Shown piece by piece: positions 60,136 through 64,000 of a DNA stretch of 64,000 nt. Source of the stretch: Granulicatella balaenopterae (GTDB lineage Bacteria; Bacillota; Bacilli; Lactobacillales; Aerococcaceae); assembly GCF_900111135.1 (NCBI RefSeq), contig NZ_FOGF01000003.1:1-64000 (forward strand), in the 5' to 3' direction. Each line of letters opens with the position of its first letter. Position 1 is the first letter of the stretch. Position numbers and translations under genes: made by a program. Under the pieces are notes generated by a model. That model saw nothing but the letters and a program-made list of their open reading frames with translations, ran no database searches and was not told the origin of the DNA.

Positions 60136-60753
60136 TTATTGTTGTGCTACTTTCAATTCCATTCCGACTGAAATCTCATCACTTGCTAAGCCATTAATTT
60201 GTTTTAATGTTGCTAAATCCATTCCATGATTTAACGCAATACGATATAAATTATCACCAGCCTTTACAGTATAAATCTGATAATTGCCATCATTTGTTGG
60301 TTTTGTTGGTTCAGACGAACTTTCTACTACACTACTTTCTTGCGTGCTAGAAGACTCTACTTGCGAACTTTCCTCCTTACTAGAAGATTCTTCTTGTGAA
60401 CTATTCTCTGCTGCTGATGAACTGCTCGCTAAACTACTAGCTAAACTTTCCGATTCGATAATGGACATACTTTCTGATTCCGCAATTGAGCGACTATACA
60501 TAATACTCTCAGCAGTTCTTGGTTCAATTGTTGGTTGCTTAGTATGATTATAGAACCAAATCATAAAGATAATTGGTACAACGACAACAATTAACATAAT
60601 AATCATTAAAACATTTGATAATGGCGCTACTGATTTTTTTTGATTTCTTGCTACACGTGAAAATTGTCTATTTTTTAGGTTTTCTTCTTCACCAAATTTG
60701 TGTGACCAAGGCTGTTTTTCATTGGTCTCTTTCTTGATTTGCTTATCTCTCAT
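60136..60753 (-). CDS. LysM surface protein, SAG1386/EF1546 family
   Basis: 205 residues: charged cytoplasmic N-terminus (1-45), one membrane anchor (VLMIIMLIVVVVPIIFMIWF), a Ser/Glu-rich low-complexity stalk (~85-150), and one C-terminal LysM domain (YTVKAGDNLYRIALNHGM to KVAQ). A membrane-tethered, wall-binding protein of the family annotated as SAG1386/EF1546 surface-associated proteins; role unknown. GTAGGAGG before the ATG. Lies between recQ and cmk. Confidence 0.88.
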   Translation of the reverse strand: MRDKQIKKETNEKQPWSHKFGEEENLKNRQFSRVARNQKKSVAPLSNVLMIIMLIVVVVPIIFMIWFYNHTKQPTIEPRTAESIMYSRSIAESESMSIIESESLASSLASSSSAAENSSQEESSSKEESSQVESSSTQESSVVESSSEPTKPTNDGNYQIYTVKAGDNLYRIALNHGMDLATLKQINGLASDEISVGMELKVAQQ

Positions 60754-60881
60754 GAAATTTCCTCCTACAAATCTAACTACTTTTTCTTATCTATTATAAC
60801 TGTTTCTATCTATAAATGGTAGTAGTATAAAGTTTTCAGTAATATCATTGTAGCACAATTCTAATTAAAAGACTAAATAAA

Positions 60882-62324
60882 TTACATTTTTTTAAACAAA
60901 CGATGAAATTTTTCTTGCCAATCCTGGTTTTTAGTTGTATCATTCTGCGGTAATAAACTTTGAGGTATTTCACTCTTTCTGTCGAAAATTGATTTTTGTA
61001 AACAATTAGCGCATTGTTGACAATTTTCTGGTTCTTTCTTAATTTTATTTGTAAAATATTGTTCAATAGCATAACGATGACAAGTATTTGCTTGACAATA
61101 TTGTTGCATTACTTGCAATCGATTTAATTTATCATAAAAAACTTTCTCAAAAAAAGCTCGTGCTTCTTCCGTACGATAGTGATAATGTTTTGCTAATTGT
61201 AATAAAGTTTGTTGATTTTCAGGAAAATACTCTAAGCTACAATCTTTTTCCAAGATATTCACTAATAAATCAGGGTTCGTTTCTTCTATTAAGCGATGTT
61301 TCATCAGATTAATATCTCGTTCATCATACAATAAAATCACATCCGCATTTTCACCATTACGTCCCGCACGACCAATTTGCTGGACATAATCTTCTAAATT
61401 TGCCGGAACATGGTAATGAATAATGGTATGGATATCTTTTTTATTAATCCCCATCCCAAAAGCACTCGTTGCTAATAAGATATCTAATTGATTCTTAATA
61501 AATTGCTTTTGAATACTTTGGCGATCTTCTTTACTCCGTTTGGAATGATAGGTATCCATTTTTAATTGTGGAAAAATTTGTTGTAATTGAAACTTTAATT
61601 CTTCTAAAGCCTTGATGGATAAAGCATAAATTACGACTGGTAAGGATACTTTTTGCAAAATTTCTACTATCACTTGGTTTTTATCTGTTTTATCAACTGG
61701 GATAACTTCAATTCGATTATTTTCACGAATACTATTATTACTAAAAAGATATACATCTTCATCTAACCCTAAACTATCTTTAATCTCTTGTACCATTTGC
61801 TGGGTCGCTGTAGCCGTTAAAGCTAGCGTTAAAGGGTGTTGTAATTCCTGTTTAATCTTCCCTAACATTAAGTATTCCGGCCTAAAATCATACCCCCACT
61901 GCAAAATACAATGCGCCTCATCAATGACTAATAGACCAATTTTTTGTTGTTTTAAATTCATCATAACTTGTTGATCTTGTAACATTTCTGGTGAAAGAAA
62001 GATAAATTGATAATATTGTAAATGATGGATAATCCAATTTTTTTCACGGCTACTTAGCATCGAAGTTAATGCAATAGCTTTTTTCTCCCCTAATAATTGT
62101 AATTCATGCACTTGATCATGCATTAAAGCAATCAATGGCGATACAACCACTACCTTTTGTTTAGTAAATAAACCATAATATTGATAAATAAAAGATTTTC
62201 CTGTTCCTGTTGGTAAAATGCCCAATGCATCTTTCCCTTTTAATAAAGTTTCCAAAATCTCTTCTTGTCCTACTCGTAAAGAAGTAAAGCCAAAAGACTC
62301 CTTCAAAAAATTCCAATCAATCAT
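60882..62324 (-). CDS. recQ: RecQ-family ATP-dependent DNA helicase (RecS/short RecQ type)
   Basis: 480-residue 3'-5' helicase. Walker A LPTGTGKSFIYQY, DEAH box LLVIDEAHCILQWG, ALTATAT, and motif VI QQIGRAGRNGENAD. Zinc-binding cysteines: CQANTCHRYAIEQ and CQQCANC. The protein ends soon after, so the HRDC domain of long RecQ is missing, like the short RecQ (RecS, YpbC) encoded next to fer/ypbB in Bacillus. Its ATG overlaps the ypbB stop by 8 bases, so the pair is coupled. Confidence 0.93.
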   Translation of the reverse strand: MIDWNFLKESFGFTSLRVGQEEILETLLKGKDALGILPTGTGKSFIYQYYGLFTKQKVVVVSPLIALMHDQVHELQLLGEKKAIALTSMLSSREKNWIIHHLQYYQFIFLSPEMLQDQQVMMNLKQQKIGLLVIDEAHCILQWGYDFRPEYLMLGKIKQELQHPLTLALTATATQQMVQEIKDSLGLDEDVYLFSNNSIRENNRIEVIPVDKTDKNQVIVEILQKVSLPVVIYALSIKALEELKFQLQQIFPQLKMDTYHSKRSKEDRQSIQKQFIKNQLDILLATSAFGMGINKKDIHTIIHYHVPANLEDYVQQIGRAGRNGENADVILLYDERDINLMKHRLIEETNPDLLVNILEKDCSLEYFPENQQTLLQLAKHYHYRTEEARAFFEKVFYDKLNRLQVMQQYCQANTCHRYAIEQYFTNKIKKEPENCQQCANCLQKSIFDRKSEIPQSLLPQNDTTKNQDWQEKFHRLFKKM

Positions 62325-63411
62325 CTCTTGTCACCTTCTTTTGTAATTTTAATTGATAAATCTGCAATAAACGATACGATAAAAAACTAACTTCTTCTCC
62401 AGTTAGCTCTTGATAGAATTGTTTATAAGGAAGAGTTGGCGTATCACTTAATGCCTGCCATAATTCCTTTTGGTCATGTGGTGGTAATAATGAGGACATC
62501 ACTTCTTTATTAGAAAGTACTGCAATCTCCATTAAATGGTCCTGTATCGTTGTTTGCTTCAAGTTACGTATTCTAACCATGTCTTCAATTGAGCGCCCTT
62601 GATAGTATAATATTTCCGTTTGTCGACAACTTCTTGATACTAAACCAAAATACTTCATTTGATTTTGATGCCAACTATACAGAATTGGATATTTTTCTTG
62701 ATTATCATAAATATCTGAGAAAACTTGTAGCCAGATTCTTTTTTCCATTGCTTTCATTTCTACTAAATCAAGCTCTAAAAATTGACTAATTCTTTGTTCT
62801 GATGTTTGACTAACCTCCTCTTTGGTATCCAACATCGATAAAAAAAGGTTATTAAATACTACCGAATGCTCATTAAGAAGACTTTCTAATTCATCAATCC
62901 AATTATTTAAATATTCCTGATCAAAAATATTATATTGATATTCCTTAACCCAATTTTTTAATGCTTGTTGAATAATAATATTATCATTTAAGGGCGCATA
63001 TTGATAAATTTTAAAGCTACTATTCCCTATCACTTGTACTAATAAACGAAAACTCTCACACCAAACAGGATATAATTTCTGATGGATTAATCCCATTTCA
63101 TTGATGGTTAATTCTTCCATTAAGTCTTGAGATAAACAAGTAGGAATTTGTTCTCCACAAGTTATTTCTCCTTCTAAATAACCCTTCAACTGATTATTTT
63201 CAATCATTTGTGCTATAATAGCATTAAATTCTTCCATCTGACATCTTGGAAAAAGACCAAAATAATTCATTAGTTCATTTGAAAATGTATGATATAACAT
63301 ATAACTTGTTCGTCTACCACAAATAATATGATAGACCGCATTCTTTTTACAACTACCTAATTTACCAACAATTTGATAAATACTATATTTAATTAAGGAG
63401 ATATCTTCCAT
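62317..63411 (-). CDS. YpbB-like helix-turn-helix protein
   Basis: 364 residues, mostly helical, no membrane segment. The N-terminus ([20 protein letters not shown]) and the C-terminal region with the [24 protein letters not shown] segment (helix-turn-helix, HTH_40-like) match YpbB, always found between fer and recQ in Firmicutes. It probably assists RecQ, but this is not established. AAGGGTGAT lies about 8 bases before the ATG, within the opposite-strand fer gene; the two start codons overlap (CATG at 63409-63412). Confidence 0.85.
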   Translation of the reverse strand: MEDISLIKYSIYQIVGKLGSCKKNAVYHIICGRRTSYMLYHTFSNELMNYFGLFPRCQMEEFNAIIAQMIENNQLKGYLEGEITCGEQIPTCLSQDLMEELTINEMGLIHQKLYPVWCESFRLLVQVIGNSSFKIYQYAPLNDNIIIQQALKNWVKEYQYNIFDQEYLNNWIDELESLLNEHSVVFNNLFLSMLDTKEEVSQTSEQRISQFLELDLVEMKAMEKRIWLQVFSDIYDNQEKYPILYSWHQNQMKYFGLVSRSCRQTEILYYQGRSIEDMVRIRNLKQTTIQDHLMEIAVLSNKEVMSSLLPPHDQKELWQALSDTPTLPYKQFYQELTGEEVSFLSYRLLQIYQLKLQKKVTRDD

Positions 63412-63661
63412 GAAACAATCACCCTTCCCTGAAAATCATTTATATGCTTGCGTTAACCAAGAGGAATGCATTGCATGTGGTTTATGCCAATTAAAAAGTC
63501 CTGCTTTATTCGATTATAATGAAGAAGGACTAGCTTTTATTACATTAGACCAAAACCTTGGACAAGCAGCTATTCCTAGTCCATTAACGGATGAATTTAA
63601 GCAGGCTTATGTCCATTGTCCAACGGGAGCTATCAAACGCTCTAACCAACCTTTTAACTAA
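63410..63661 (+). CDS. fer: Ferredoxin, [4Fe-4S] type
   Basis: 83-residue small electron carrier. Cluster ligands: CIACGLC (three Cys spaced CxxCxxC) and the later HCPTGAI Cys, the monocluster pattern of Bacillus-type Fer. AAGGAG (63395-63400) lies 9 bases before the ATG, inside the divergent ypbB reading frame. A promoter candidate TTTACC / 17 bases / TATATT (63361-63389) would leave an extremely short leader. Likely electron donor for desaturases or P450-like partners, none of which are in the window. Confidence 0.93.
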   Translation: MKQSPFPENHLYACVNQEECIACGLCQLKSPALFDYNEEGLAFITLDQNLGQAAIPSPLTDEFKQAYVHCPTGAIKRSNQPFN

Positions 63662-63672
63662 TTTTAGTGTAA

Positions 63673-63714
63673 TAAAAAAACTTCGCTATTACTAGATGTA
63701 ATAACGAAGTTTTT
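63673..63714. terminator. Bidirectional terminator between fer and the histidine kinase gene
   Basis: AAAAACTTCG-C-TATTAC and GTAATA-A-CGAAGTTTTT pair around TAGAT (one mismatch), with A- and T-runs outside, serving both convergent genes. Confidence 0.85.
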
Positions 63715-63716
63715 TA

Positions 63717-64000
63717 CTAGATAATTGCTTTTGGTAATTTAATAATAAAGCTTGTGCCTTCTCCTTCAACAGATTCAACAGCGACTTGTCCATCATGTTG
63801 TTCAACAACACTCTTAACAATCGATAAGCCAATTCCTAAGCCAATTTTCTTTTCGCGACCACGTACCTTATCTGCTTTATAAAACCGTTCAAAGACAAAT
63901 GGTAAATCTTCCTTAACAATTCCTTTTGCATTATCTGTAATTTTAATAACTGTTTTATTGATTAAAATATCATCATAAACCGAAATAGTAATTTCTTTTG
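63717..64000 (-). CDS. Sensor histidine kinase, C-terminal ATPase part (cut by window edge)
   Basis: About 94 codons of the 3' end, stop TAG at 63717-63719; the rest lies beyond 64000. The HATPase_c motifs are clear: ITDNAKGIVKEDLPFVFERF (N/G1 and F boxes, then YKADK) and GLGIGLSIVKSVVEQHDGQV (G2 box), ending GEGTSFIIKLPKAII. Membrane and sensor parts are not visible, so the system cannot be named; a ResE/SrrB-type kinase is possible. Confidence 0.85.
   Translation of the reverse strand, partial: KEITISVYDDILINKTVIKITDNAKGIVKEDLPFVFERFYKADKVRGREKKIGLGIGLSIVKSVVEQHDGQVAVESVEGEGTSFIIKLPKAII

Overview
The window is a stretch of chromosome from a low-G+C Gram-positive bacterium of the order Lactobacillales. 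It most resembles the Enterococcaceae/Vagococcus side of that order. The clues are Shine-Dalgarno-rich A+T-rich genes, a Firmicutes-type primosome (DnaB/DnaI), a leucyl-tRNA synthetase behind a T-box, class C sortases, a maltose phosphorylase regulon, an EpuA/Mbl pair, the fer/ypbB/recQ/LysM/cmk neighbourhood, and a D-aspartate crossbridge operon of the kind known from Lactococcus and Enterococcus faecium. I cannot name the species from sequence alone. Nearly all genes lie on the minus strand, so the operons below are given in reading order from high to low coordinates. No rRNA, tRNA, CRISPR array or intact mobile element was seen.

Layout. 103-6755: a Na/Pi cotransporter, then CPBP protease and MATE efflux genes, then the murI-rdgB / phosphoesterase / cbpB operon. 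6884-9943: a histidine phosphatase followed by a NatA/NatB ABC exporter and a 37-residue membrane peptide gene. 10103-14074: secG - esterase - rnr - smpB, the usual RNA quality-control cluster. 14164-18245: a small unknown gene, an asparagine synthase, an ATP-grasp ligase and an aspartate racemase, read as a peptidoglycan D-Asp/D-Asn crossbridge operon. 18459-19427: a glycolipid-type glycosyltransferase. 19649-23583: one pilin followed by three class C sortases. 23904-25158: mbl and epuA. 25323-29818: leuS with its T-box, and a LysM glucosaminidase. 30074-31103: a decayed IS200/IS605 transposase remnant and mnmM. 31111-40395: a complete maltose/maltodextrin operon (malL, malEFG, malA, mapA, pgmB) with CcpA- and LacI-type operator candidates. 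40578-43769: rpsB-tsf and pyrH-frr. 44417-52731: holA, polA-mutM and coaE-nrdR-dnaB-dnaI. 52869-56296: a xanthine/purine permease, a 3D-domain wall protein and a nucleoside deoxyribosyltransferase. 56472-59127 (+): an ABC-F ATPase and prolyl aminopeptidase. 59384-63661: ypbB-recQ, a LysM protein and cmk, with ferredoxin divergent. The right edge cuts a sensor histidine kinase.

Themes. Cell-envelope work dominates: crossbridge synthesis, pili, autolysin, 3D protein, Mbl, glycolipid transferase, MurI. Replication and nucleotide metabolism form a second theme. Two groups of perfect DnaA boxes (TTATCCACA) stand out. One is an inverted pair directly upstream of the coaE-nrdR-dnaB-dnaI promoter. 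The other is four tandem boxes between pip and cmk. Other points worth a second look are a 38-bp palindrome in front of the pilin promoter, an in-frame murI-rdgB fusion that keeps the rdgB ribosome-binding site, divergent fer/ypbB genes whose start codons overlap, an ABC-F protein with one apparently degenerate ATP site, and the small unknown first gene of the crossbridge operon. I did not find an unmistakably new multi-gene system; most of the window is conserved core and envelope gene content.
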